DNA of 60,000 bases from Apostichopus japonicus (lineage: Eukaryota > Echinodermata > Holothuroidea > Aspidochirotida > Stichopodidae), in assembly GCF_037975245.1 (NCBI RefSeq), contig NC_092571.1, positions 7,670,501 through 7,730,500 of the forward strand. Direction: 5' to 3'. The position numbers and the translations under genes were made by a program. Of the stretch, positions 45,601 to 57,600 are shown one piece after another. The first letter of the stretch is position 1; the number at the start of each line of letters is the position of its first letter. A model generated the notes under the pieces. It worked only from the letters and a program-made list of their open reading frames with translations. It did no database searches and had not been told where the DNA came from.

Positions 45601-48600
45601 TGGTAACCTATTAGCAGCCACCCTTCTACTGCTGACCAGCATATTCTGGTCTACCGCCCTCCTCATGGACCATGTATTTCCAAAGCGTCCCAGTTAACTG
45701 CCGGGTACAACAGCCCTCACGCTGTCCTCCATAGTACATGGAGGGGCCTTGGCACCAACAAAACCACAAATCCCTTCCTGTGGAGAGAATGTTAACAATT
45801 GACACCCTCCCACGTTGGTAAGCACTACTATACCTAAATATGTCAGTAAATACAACCAAAGTCCCATAAGAGTTTATAATTGCATAATATTTCAGTATTG
45901 ATATGACAACCTGACATCCATTAACTTAAGGTAACATCCACTCTCAATAACAAATAAACAATACAATATACATTAACACATATTAACAATTATAAGTTCA
46001 CTGAATGTCCTGCAGACCATAACAACATTTTTGGTGGACTTCTGGTTTGGACGGCAAGACGGATATTTCCTTTGTGGAGGGTATGCAACAAAGCTAGCTC
46101 AACTTTTCAGGTGGTCTATTAATTTGGCATTCAAATGAATGTTCACAACCCCCCCCCTACCGTGTGAGGTTGGGGGCAGGTTGGAGAGAGATTTGGTTGA
46201 GAATCCAGAAGCAGTGTTCCCCTTCTGGTCTCGGAAAGCGTAGCCTACGATTCATACTGTCTCTGCAATAGCTTATGTCGGAATCTTCTGAGAAATAGCT
46301 TGGAAATGAACCGGACACCATTTCTGGATGGAATGTACTGACTCAGAGGGGTTTCCAAACTCTGTAGGGATCTGTGGTGTGACTATTGTGGTCGGGTTGG
46401 TACCTGTGTTGTCACCAGTGTCTCTACAGGCTCCTGGGTTTGCAGCTCTCTCTCTATTCCTGTAGATGTGGGTCTACTCTGATTGGGCAGTTTGCTTTCC
46501 CCTTTAGGGGTGATTTGCCCATGGCAATTTCCTTCCCAGTAAGCAATGTTACCTGAGGCTGTTATGATAGCATTTGGGATCACAGGTCTAACTGCTCTTG
46601 TAGCCTTCATTTTTGGCCCTGTGGTCAATCCTCTATCTGCTGCCACATTTCAGTAAGGGATCCTTCCTCGTGCAGGGACGGCATTTCAGATCATGTTTGT
46701 CCCAGCGTCTTTGAGATTGACACATGCATTTGATTTGTGTATGTGTGGCCATATCTGAGATAACTGACCAGAAATTCTGAACACATATACAGAGTATTTA
46801 AATATGTACACAAGCCTGTTAACCAACATGGGGAATTAATTTGCAATAGACAGAAATCAGCAAGAATACAGTAAAAAAGACTGGTTGGGGAGGAGCAAAT
46901 TTCAATGTCCCCAATGAAGAAATCCATAGAACCGAGGCTAAACACCTATGTAATCTAGTTCATAGGAACAGGAGAACCTGGGTCCTAAACGACCTGGTGG
47001 CCTAACCTGTCCCGAAAGTCCCCCTGGTGCTGGCAGGAGAGGTTTGGGAGAACTCTCAAGGAAAGGAGGAAGGACCTCCATAACAGCCAACCAAAGCATA
47101 AAAAGTGTGCTGAAAGCTACCAAAACCTTATAGATGAATGTACAGTAGCCTAACACAAACAACTGTAACGGTATAGGCTTGACCAAAACAGTGAAGTGAA
47201 GAGCTATAGTAGCCTAACACAAGAGCACATGTCTTCCGGAATTGGCAGGAAGGCACACCCTAAACGGACGTAAAAACCTACCAACGGAGTGTAGCAAGGG
47301 GTTATAAAACCCAAGCTATACCTGGAGAATGGGGAAGGTGGTATGGGAGTTTCTCATAAGCGAAACAGGAGATACAAAGATGGAGGGAGAGGAAGCTAGC
47401 TGCAAAAACGTGAAACAGGTACCCAAAGAAAACTAAAGACGAAATAAGAGGGGAACACATGAATAAACAAAAAAAAGGGCTCCAAACTGCCCATAATAAA
47501 AGGATACTGATCCGATCGTCATGTAGTGACGTGCTATCGATTTAAAAGACTGTGTGGATACTTGGATGGAGTCCAAAAGAGTTTTCCAAAGGTGAAAAAT
47601 AGTTATCACAAACAACTACATAATTCCAGAGCTTGTGACACTTTTGGATTGTAGAATGAAATGTGGGGAGACTAGTCAGTAAGTCAAGTCAATGTGGAAC
47701 TTGTTTCAACTTCACACTGAGTACAAAGATGCCCCTTTATCTAGTTCTCAGCTGTTTCAGTTGGAGGTCACTAGTGACCAAAATATCAAATGCCTGTAAA
47801 CAACCTTACTTAACTACTTAAGCTTTGGTGAGTCTGATAGAAGGTTGGCAGGTACCCCCTCAATGTATACTCAATTTTTAGTAGTTAATGATGGAGTTCG
47901 AAGGTCATCGGTGGTCACTAAAATTACAACCTAGTAAACATGATTACTCAATAGGGCAAGCTTTGATCAACGTCATGCCTAGTATTAAGGTGCCTCTTAA
48001 TGGATTCTTGATTGGCATTGTTTTTGGTGGAGGTCAAAGGTTGTTTCAGTAGTGTTAATGTATATTTTTCTTTTTTATTTGCCAGAAATATCCTCTAGAT
48101 GTGTGAATCCAGTTCCTACTACAACTGATCCGCCGGGTAAGTTAATCATAAAATTCTCTGAAGTTACTGTTTACTTGTGCAGGTTGTTTACTTACGTAAC
48201 CTCTTATCTGTAATAAAGAGTGACGCACAGCAAATAAAATCAGTATGATTGTAATTCATGATCAATTTTTTAATGGATTCCATGTCTCTCTTGCTACAGT
48301 TACTTGCTTGTTACACATTTTACAAGTTAGTCAATTTTAAAAATTGTACTTTCAGGAAATCACCTTATTTTTCGGCATAAATTTATGGGTAGATCCATGG
48401 AAGTGTACTTCTTTGAGCAAAAGAACACTCTACCTATTTAGCATATCTCTTTCACAAGCAAAACCTTTCCCGAGAATATCTGCCAGCGAAGGTATAGATG
48501 ATAGAGTTGGCGACCTTTTCTTTTTCTTGTTAATTCCTTGCCGAGAGTAAAAGAAATATATACAATGATGATGGAGTATGTGTAGATGACACCTCCGCCA

Positions 48601-51600
48601 GTAAACGTAATAACTGATCATATGGAAGTTATATGAAATGCATATGTATATGGCCTTCTTGAGTTCTCGTCTGCTTGTGTTTTTGATGAAGCTCAAAGCT
48701 CAATTTGATAACACTCAATAGGTCAACGTTATATGTAGTATGAAGGTACCTCTTAATTGATTCTTGGTTGTCATTGGTTTTGGTGGAGGTTAAAGGTTGT
48801 TTTGATATTTGTTTTTTCTTTGCTATATTAGACCCGGTTCCTACTACACTTAATCGGACAGGTAGGTTAAACACAAAATTCTCTGAAGTTACCGTTTATC
48901 TGTGCAGGTTGTTTTCTTACATAACCTATTATCTGTAGTATAGAGTGACGTATGTGTAGAGTGGGGTATGTGTAGACGACAACTCCGCCAGTAAACGTAA
49001 TAACTCATCATCTGGAAGTTACATGAAATTGATATTTATTACATATTTGGCCTTCTTGAGTTCTTGGCTGCTTGTGTTATTGATGCAACTCAAAGTTCAT
49101 TTGATGTCACCAGTGGCCAAGTTATCAAAAGGTTGTAAACAAGTTTACTAAAATATCTAAAGCTTTGTTGAATCTGATAGATAGGTGGTACAGTAGGTAC
49201 CCCTTCAATGAGTTGTTCTATCTTTTTAATTTGTTTATGATGTAGGTCAAAGGTCATATGAGATCACCATTGGTCAAACTATAAGAACCTTGTAAAATAT
49301 GATAACACTCAATAGGTCAACCTTATATGTAGTATGAAGATACCTCTTAATTGATTCTTGGTTGTCATTGGTTTTGGTGGAGGTTAAAGGTCGTTTTGAT
49401 ATTTGTTTTTTTCTTTGCTATATTAGACCCGGTTTCTACTACATCCAATCGGACAGGTAGGTTAATCACAAAATTCTCTGAAGTTACTGTTTATTTGTGC
49501 AAGTTGTTATCTTAATAACCTCTTATCTGTAATATAGAGTGACGCACACCAAATAAAGTCAGTATGATTGTGAACACCATGCGAATCTTGTTCATTTTGT
49601 CTAGTGAATTCCATGACCTGTTGCTACTATTGGTGATAAAATTATTTTCATTTTCATTTTCTTGTTGATTGCTTGACGAAAGTAAAAGGAATCTATGGTG
49701 ATGGTGTGTCTGAGTCATTGTTTGTGGTGATAGTCAAAGGTTGTTTGAGATCAGCTGTGGTCAAAGCATGCAAACATTATCACCATGATAATATGAACCA
49801 TATAACTAACTATTAAACAAGTCAACCTTCGATTAACCTCGTACTTGGTAAGTAGTTGCCTCTCCTGGAATCTTGTTTGGCGTCAGATTTGGTGGAGGCC
49901 AAAGGTCATTTGACCCCCCTCTGAAACCATTCAGAAACCTTCAAACTCATTAAATTCAGCTTAGGTGGATACGTTACTTGAAATGTAGATGCCTCTTCAT
50001 GAGTACTGGAATGAGATTGCTTATTAGTGGAGTCAAAGCAGTGGTCAAAATATGAGAACTTTCACAAAGGCCTTATCAAGCTTTGGTGCATATAAAAAGA
50101 GCATCACATCTTTGGCCTTTTCTCTGTTTTGTACTGTACAACTTGCCAGCGTTCTACTTACTAGACATGTGATGGTGTCCTTCCCAATCGGCATCTGCTT
50201 CCTGTTTCATCCCATCCTCCCCCTTCTAGAATATTTGCTTTATTACACACTTGGTCCTTGTCACCTGAGATCGAAGTGGAAAGGTTATCTCTTGCAATGG
50301 TCGTCAGAGACAGCTACCAGAGGTTGCCAATGAGATGTTTTGAGGTTATTGGAAAAGTTTTGAAATATTTGCAATGAAAAAGATAAAGGGGTGATATATT
50401 TCCTCACAAAGAGGCTCAATTTGGTGAATAACATGGTATATTGGTGATGGCTTCACCGTGCACCTATGAAGAGTCATCTTGCTGGTTGCTAGAAAGCTTA
50501 GGATGTTTATTACCTATATGAACCATTGAGAATGGCGTATTAAAAATAACTTATAACCACAGATTTTAAACAAACACTGCAAACCCGGTGGTAAAAATTG
50601 AACAGTTTGGCACACAGCTGTCCCAGAGCATCTCACAAAGCTTGAAACCCATCACCAGATGAGAGGTGTGTTTTCTCCTGGAGGGGGAATTACATGTTTT
50701 TTCGCTGGAACGAATTGTCATCATCAGATGCTGCTTCTCAATGTTACATGCATAATCTTATTTACTTTTCTCTTTCAGACTCTGGCCAATCTTCGTCCTG
50801 CAATGGTCAAACAGTTTGCTGTGTGTTGCTTGGAATCATCACATTTGTTTTGGTTCTATTATGTAAGTAGTTATTGATTAAAGCTTGCAAGGACACTGTT
50901 AGTGCACACTGAGATTTTTCAGTTGTGCTCCGTGAAATGTATATAACCTCAAGAAGAAACCAATAAGGGAAGGTTTTAGTCTCCAAGGTTTGTTTCTTAT
51001 GTTTTTTTTAATGTGACCAGCATGTTCATCTAAAGTTTTGTTATTTTGAAACAAGTTTGACAAAGCTCCGAACAATTTCCATTACTTTATCTTGACAAGA
51101 CGTGGCAGCGTACCGGGATCTAGATTGATTCATTCTAGATCGAAAAAAGAGCAGAATGCGCCCGGAATTCACTTGGATGATCCTAAATTATTTAGAATGA
51201 TATCCTTTGTTTTAATGCAAAGATAGCAAGTACAATAAGAAGTTTCTAGAAAGATAGAAAATGGGGATATTGCTTTCATTCCTTGCATATTGCACACCAA
51301 CAAATAACAGTTTAGAAGATGTATGTAACCTAACACAAAATAAGTCATGTTGATAGTGATGGTTTTGGACATATTGATGCTTGCAATATTAATGAATCCC
51401 AGCTTTAACAAGTAAAGGTATGTCATTACTACCAGTACTTAATGGTTTCATTCTTATTAACTCAACCACAGTCATCAATTATTGTAAAACTCGATTCTAT
51501 CTTGAGCACATGTCTTTTTTCTTTACAGGTGGTGTTTTGATGTATTTGCTTTATAAATGTCATCGTGATAAAAGGGGTGAGCCCAAATAACCAAAATTTA

Positions 51601-54600
51601 GATTTTTTCTTATTGGGAAAATGTCACACAGTAAAGTCTTGTATTTTATTCTCTCCCTCAAAGTTGCTTTAAGGGTTGATTAAAGGTTAAAATATTTCTC
51701 TAGATATGTACAGTATATATCCAAGACAGATGAAAAAAAGTTGAGTGCTTGTAATTTTTTATTCCCTGCCGCAGGCAGAAGGAGTCATTGTGATGATGAT
51801 GGTGCGTGTGTATCCGTCATGTGTGTATATGACACTTGCTCTTAATGTTCTAACTTCAGAATGATTACTGGGGTACATTTAATATTTGGTATGTAGCTTC
51901 CCCTCAGGTAAAACTGCTTTGGCATCGTTATTGGTATTGGTGAAAGGTCAGCAAGGGTCAAAGCTAGAAAGCATTGTTCACACAATGTTTCAATAAGTAG
52001 AAGTTATAGGAAGTTCAAACTTAGTATGTCGCTTGCCGTCTGTGAGAAGACGATCTGTAGTGTTTTTTGAGGTCAACAGAGGGGAAAATTGTGTGAAAGT
52101 CTTGTAAAACATGATATCTCAAGGAAGATTGCCCTGTGTAGTCCTTATATTTTGGCATGTGGATTTCCTGTAATAACTTTATCAACCCTATTGTTTCTGG
52201 TGGAGGTCAAAGGTCTTTTAGGATCAGCAGAGGGCAAAATGTGAATATATCAAGAGTGTTATTTCTTCAGAACAAGAACCAAAACATGAAAGGAGCTCAT
52301 ATACGGTACGCATGGGAATGATAGCCTTGTGTATTGTATAGTTTATACACCATTTGATGTAGGTCAGAGTTCATTTAAGGTCACCAGGTGTCAGTAAGCC
52401 TACTTGAACACAATGTAAATATGACTTTTCCAGATAGAAAAGAGCAGAAGCTGGTTTGTATGGCACGGCTTCTCTATGATGAGTACAAGAACCCTATTGT
52501 CTTTGGTGGAGTATACATGTCATTTGGGTTTTGCAGAGGTTACACTCTGGGAATTTTAAACATGTCATCATGAAATGTCATATTGTACATGAAATTCCTA
52601 TAATAAATTCCAAGAGCCCAGTAATTCTTGTAAAGGTCATTTGAGGTCAGCAATGCAGATGTGTTAAAAACCTTAAAAGCACTGTAGCTGGATAATTTCG
52701 TGTCATGTTGAGACTCTTAATTTACTTCATTTGCATTCCACCCCCTCCGCCCCCCCCCCCTCCCTTCTTATCTGCTCTATCTATATTGATCCAATACTGT
52801 CATACATTTATGCTGAAGTGCTGGTCAAACTTTGTTATTAATAGTCCTCCAGAGCCAATTCAGGCCCTTGGGACCATTATGTGACTGCACTTCTAACTTT
52901 TGTGAAGTTTATTTTGACAATGAGAATATGTTATTCGTTGTCCTGCATTTTCCCAGGGTTCCTCGATATATTCCTGGCTCCCCTGTATATTTTCCCTGGA
53001 TCCCTCATGAGGCCTGGGAATGTAGCCCTGTCTCAATGCCCCACTCACCAGATCTGTCTCTCTTTCGTGTACATACAGAACAACGAATTCGTAATGCAGA
53101 ACTGCTACAAGAGCCTAGAGGTTAGTCCTAAATTCCGTTTTCCTTTGATATCCAGAGTCCTCAAGAGCAAATTCAGGCCCTTGGGACCATTATGTTATTG
53201 CACCTCTGTCACTTCTGTGAAGCTTGTTTTGACCAATGAGAATATACTATTCGTTGTCCTATATTTTCCCAGGGTTCCTCCATATCTTCCTGGCTCCCCT
53301 GTTTATTTTTCCCTGGACCCCTCATGGAGCCCTGTCTCAATGCCCCTCTCACCAGATTTGTCTCTATTTCATGTACATACAGATGAAGGTGATTGTGGAG
53401 CACCACCACAACTACGGCAGGCTAATGGTTAGTCCTCTTTCAGTTTTCCTGTTTCTATGACAACAAACAAACATGTTCTAAGATTTCAAACTGCCTGGAT
53501 CAATCACTTTTGCAGGTCACATCACTGTGTTGAAAAATATATTCCATTCATGTGCCACAAATTTGTCTGAGAGGACTTGATGCTTTTTTAAATTTCTTCC
53601 AAGCTTTCTCAGTCTCTCTAAAAACAAAAAATTGCATTTGATCAAACTAAAGGGGCACCCTTTACAGATAATTTTCACTAACACTTTTACTATATCAGTA
53701 TGAATCAAATACAAAAATTCAATTGGAAAATGTTTAGACTTAAGCTTTAAACATGAAAATTGACTATAGGCCACCTAGCGTGGAAGATCTTTCTAGTCCA
53801 ATGAGCATGTAACCTGATATCACATGATCTCATCTTCATGTCGTTTGTGTGCTATTAAACCTGTATGTAACTTTAATATGCTAAAAAAGATCTCCCATCC
53901 CGAGAAATAGTGAGAATTCATTCCTAAAATTATGGGAACTTGTAGATTCATCGGTATCGGTGAGTAAGCGTTTCCATTTGACATCATTATTTCATCTTTC
54001 TGTAATAATTCATTAACATCTAAAGCTAGTTATGGCAATAACACAGATTCCCCCCCCACCCACCCCCCCTATTTTTTTCCCAAAGTAAGAGTTGATCAGA
54101 TTAAGACAGACTTGATACGGTCAATTTTCTTTCTTTCCTAAATTGTAATTTGATTCCCTTCATTTCTTCACCAAGGAACTCTGTGGTGATGCAGCTGCAG
54201 AAACAATGCCATACAATTATCCTTGCCATTTGAATATTTTTTCTTTCTATTCTTTGTGCTGTTTCATTTGCAGGTAATCCCATAGATGGCGTAGATCAAG
54301 TGGATAACAATTGCAATGGTTCGTTTTTAGAAATTGTATTCTTCTATCTGCCATCTTTAATACAGCCTCTTGCCTTTTAAATATATTTTACTTCTAGGAT
54401 CTGGTTTAATATTGTATCCTAAACTTCTGCTGTAATTGGGTTTTCATTTTATTATTGTGCACATTATGTTGTGAATTCACTGAGACTTGATGAGAGATTG
54501 GAAACTAAGGTTTTGTGATATTAGTAGTTAGGCACTGCCAAAGGTAGGATGCTGAGGAGGCTGCAGTATCACTGCAGCCAGGCTGTGTGAGAGGTCATGT

Positions 54601-57600
54601 ATCTTGCTCAGTATTTCACTTACATGATAGACAGTGCTGGTCTGCTGAGATAATCTCTAGTGTAGCATCACTGCAGCCAGGCAGAATACTAGGTACATAT
54701 TTTACGAAGCATATGTGAATCATGCTGGAATTATATTTTGGGAACATTAAATTTGCTAAATAGATTGAGCATGTGTTCACCTCATCAGTGCGGTCAAGCA
54801 TTTAACCTACTTATCCCATTCACAGATAATGGAGAAAATTCACTTCGTCCTCTGTTGGGGGCAGGAGGGAATGGGGCAACAGCGACAGCCAACCCTCCGG
54901 GAGCAAATGGTTAGTCGCAGATGTTAAATTTCCTGTGTCTTGTGTGAAGTGTATAAATAAAGGCTCACTATGCATTATAAACACAAATATACTAATATCA
55001 ACCCTACACTCTCTTTTGGTACTATTTGGTAGTCAATTACATAATCATAAAATCCTGTACGTTCTGGCATTATATATTTTGGAACGAAAATAATTACCTA
55101 ATAGATATTGCATGTGTTTCGTCCATCACTTAGTGAAAGGTTTAACCTCGTTAGTCCATTCGCAGATAAGTCAGAAGGAAAAACTGAAGCTCCTCAAGTG
55201 GTGGATCTAGTTAATGACAAAAATGGTTCGTCCTAGATGTTCAACTTCATGTGTATTTGTCTTCATAGTTAAAGCCTCATTTTGACACATTTTGGCCCAA
55301 AATGATTGTACATTGTACCGTCTTTGGTTGCAATTGGTTGATATTGCAAATATACATTTTGCTCTAGAAAAGCTGGAAATCTCTCATCTTCCGATTCTCT
55401 CCCTTCACTTTCTCTACATACACTTACCAAACTTTATTGTGAGGAATGCTTTGCGTAGTTTAATTGTTTGTCCAAATACCCTGTCTGGTGTTGGTCCTGT
55501 ATTTCGAAATTTCATATTGCTAAGGGTAAAGGGATCCAGTTTCAAAAGTGTTGTTACTTCATCGGGTTGATTATATCCCAGAAGCTTTCCTCCTCATGTG
55601 TAAAACTATTAATCTATCTAACTTATTTGGTAAAAAAATTAATTATTTTATCATTGATGCTAAAGAAAAATGTCATTCTTACATTTGTTTCTAGAAATCC
55701 CAATGACCTCTATGGGACCTTCCCAGTCTGGTGATGAAAGTGCAAGATATGGTATATTTCAATTTTCATATGATCTTAAAATTTAGTTTACTATCATTCA
55801 TGTCAAATTGTCAACATTGATACAAAAAGATCTCATTAGCAAGTGAAACATACTATATAGGCATGTAATAACTTTACTACTGAGGCATGTTACATGATCT
55901 CATATACAACAATTAGCCAGTTTTCCATGTGATGCGTCTTTGGAATTCCTGAGTTTCCAAGTTAATATTGTTTGTGTTAAAGAAATATTAAGGTGGTGCA
56001 GTGTCTTACATCTGATAATCCATAATAATAATCAGCAGTTATTTTTACGACGCTTAAGCAACCACAAATGTGGGAGAAACCCGCAAGGGCTTATGGATTA
56101 CAACTTACACGTCGGGTGGCCTCCAATTCAACATTTTAACTCAAATTTGGAATCTTTTAAATTTAGAAAGTCATTTCAGATGGGAAAACCATAAATTGCT
56201 CTTGGATGAAAAACCCACCTTACTATGACCCAGCCGGGAATCGAACCCCAAGCCTCCCGATTGCTAAGCCTCATTGCTTCAAATGCCACCGCCTTTATCC
56301 ACTCGGCCACAGCACCGGTCATGCTTAATGCAGATTCTTAAGTTAGATATTCATGTTGGATGATTAAGTATACCTTTGTCCGTCACAGCTTGAATATGGA
56401 CCCTAGCAGCTCAATGTAATAATGCTGTGTCTGAATGACAAATTTGTTTTGATGAATGTGAATCAATTTTGCTCACATTTGATCGATATTGGTTCCATTC
56501 ATTGGCATTTTAACGCTGATGAGTAGCGACCGAACACAACAGTTTGGAAACATAGTCAGAATATACTACTTTAGAGATATAAAAAAACTGAAAGAGTAGA
56601 ACTGTTGTTGAGATTTTAATATTTATATTACATCTTTCTGTTGTCCATCTTCAGTAGATATGCCGCGACAAAGTAACATTGGACCATCAGGTGTGTATGA
56701 TTGGTGCAATTCTCTCTATTTTGTGACCTTCTCAATCTCAAGTTATTCATGTCTTCAAAGGGTTTTTATTGTCTATGTTCCTTCTTCTTTTTTCCTCATA
56801 CAACTAAAACTTACGCTTCAGTTTCGACTCTTAAGAATACCACATAATTTGTAACAGCCAACAATTCAATTTTAGGATAACATTTGGCGGTACGATCTCT
56901 CTAGTAGGTCAAAACCACTCTTACCCGTGAGGTATAAAACAGATTGCAGTGAATTACATATGCTCCCGTTTTCTTCCCACAGTGACATAACTTTCAGATT
57001 AGCAGAGAGTGGTATCAGTTTTATTCCTTGAATGTCAATAATGTCCTTACCTGAAGGCACAAGAAAATGACTGTCAAGAATCCTAAGCTTAAAGTTGCTG
57101 GCAAAATTAACAAAAATTAACACTTTTGAACATGGTTATGACATCACAGCTACACTGTGTCCAGACAGCCCAAATTATTGCAAGGGGCACTGCTATCACT
57201 GGGTCCTGCTTCCCAGAGAAAAACCCTTCGTAGGCATTAACAGTACGGTAACAATATTACAGACCATTGACCTCAATGCACGTAGTCAGTGGCGGAGCTA
57301 GGGGTATTGGTCAGGAGGGGCAAGAATGGTCTGTAGGGGCGCTTTTGACACTATCTAAGCGGAGCGCCACCACAGAAAGTTTTTGAGTAAAGATACTCCC
57401 TAGATCGCGTGAAATGACCTTTTCTGGACCTGGCTAATTTGTAGATAAACGAAGAATAAATAGTGTCATCGCCAAATTACACCAACAAAATGTGACAAAT
57501 GTCAGGTGACCAGACATCCCCGATTTTCGGGGAAAGTCCCCGATTACAGTGTGCTGTCCCCAATGAACAAGTGTCCCCGAAAATGTCACCGATTCGTCAA

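Larger units (their letters stand above)
44964..49720. repeat. Four-copy tandem duplication of stalk exon plus flanking intron
   Basis: After each of exons 7-10 the intron begins GTARGTTAA..AAATTCT(C/T)TGAAGTTAC, then TGTGCAGGTTGTT and TAACCTCTTATCTGTA. Similarity extends about 480 bases for copies 1 and 2. Introns before exons 8, 9 and 10 share TTCTTG(G/A)TTG(T/G)CATTG then GGTGGAGGT(C/T)AAAGGT. The first intron is about 2.4 kb longer because of an insertion. Confidence 0.85.
52845..53427. repeat. Two-copy tandem duplication carrying exons 13 and 14
   Basis: CAATTCAGGCCCTTGGGACC at about 52857 recurs at about 53169, and similarity continues to the acceptor TGTACATACAG of both exons, a shift of about 304-312 bases. 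Confidence 0.85.

Noticed and set aside
45626-46646. Minus-strand frames considered as an LTR-retrotransposon pol remnant
   Set aside because: No protease, RT, RNase H or integrase motifs and no paired LTRs could be seen; kept only as an unassigned insertion.
56225-56321. Functional tRNA gene
   Set aside because: A and B boxes are present but the cloverleaf is poor and a SINE body follows.
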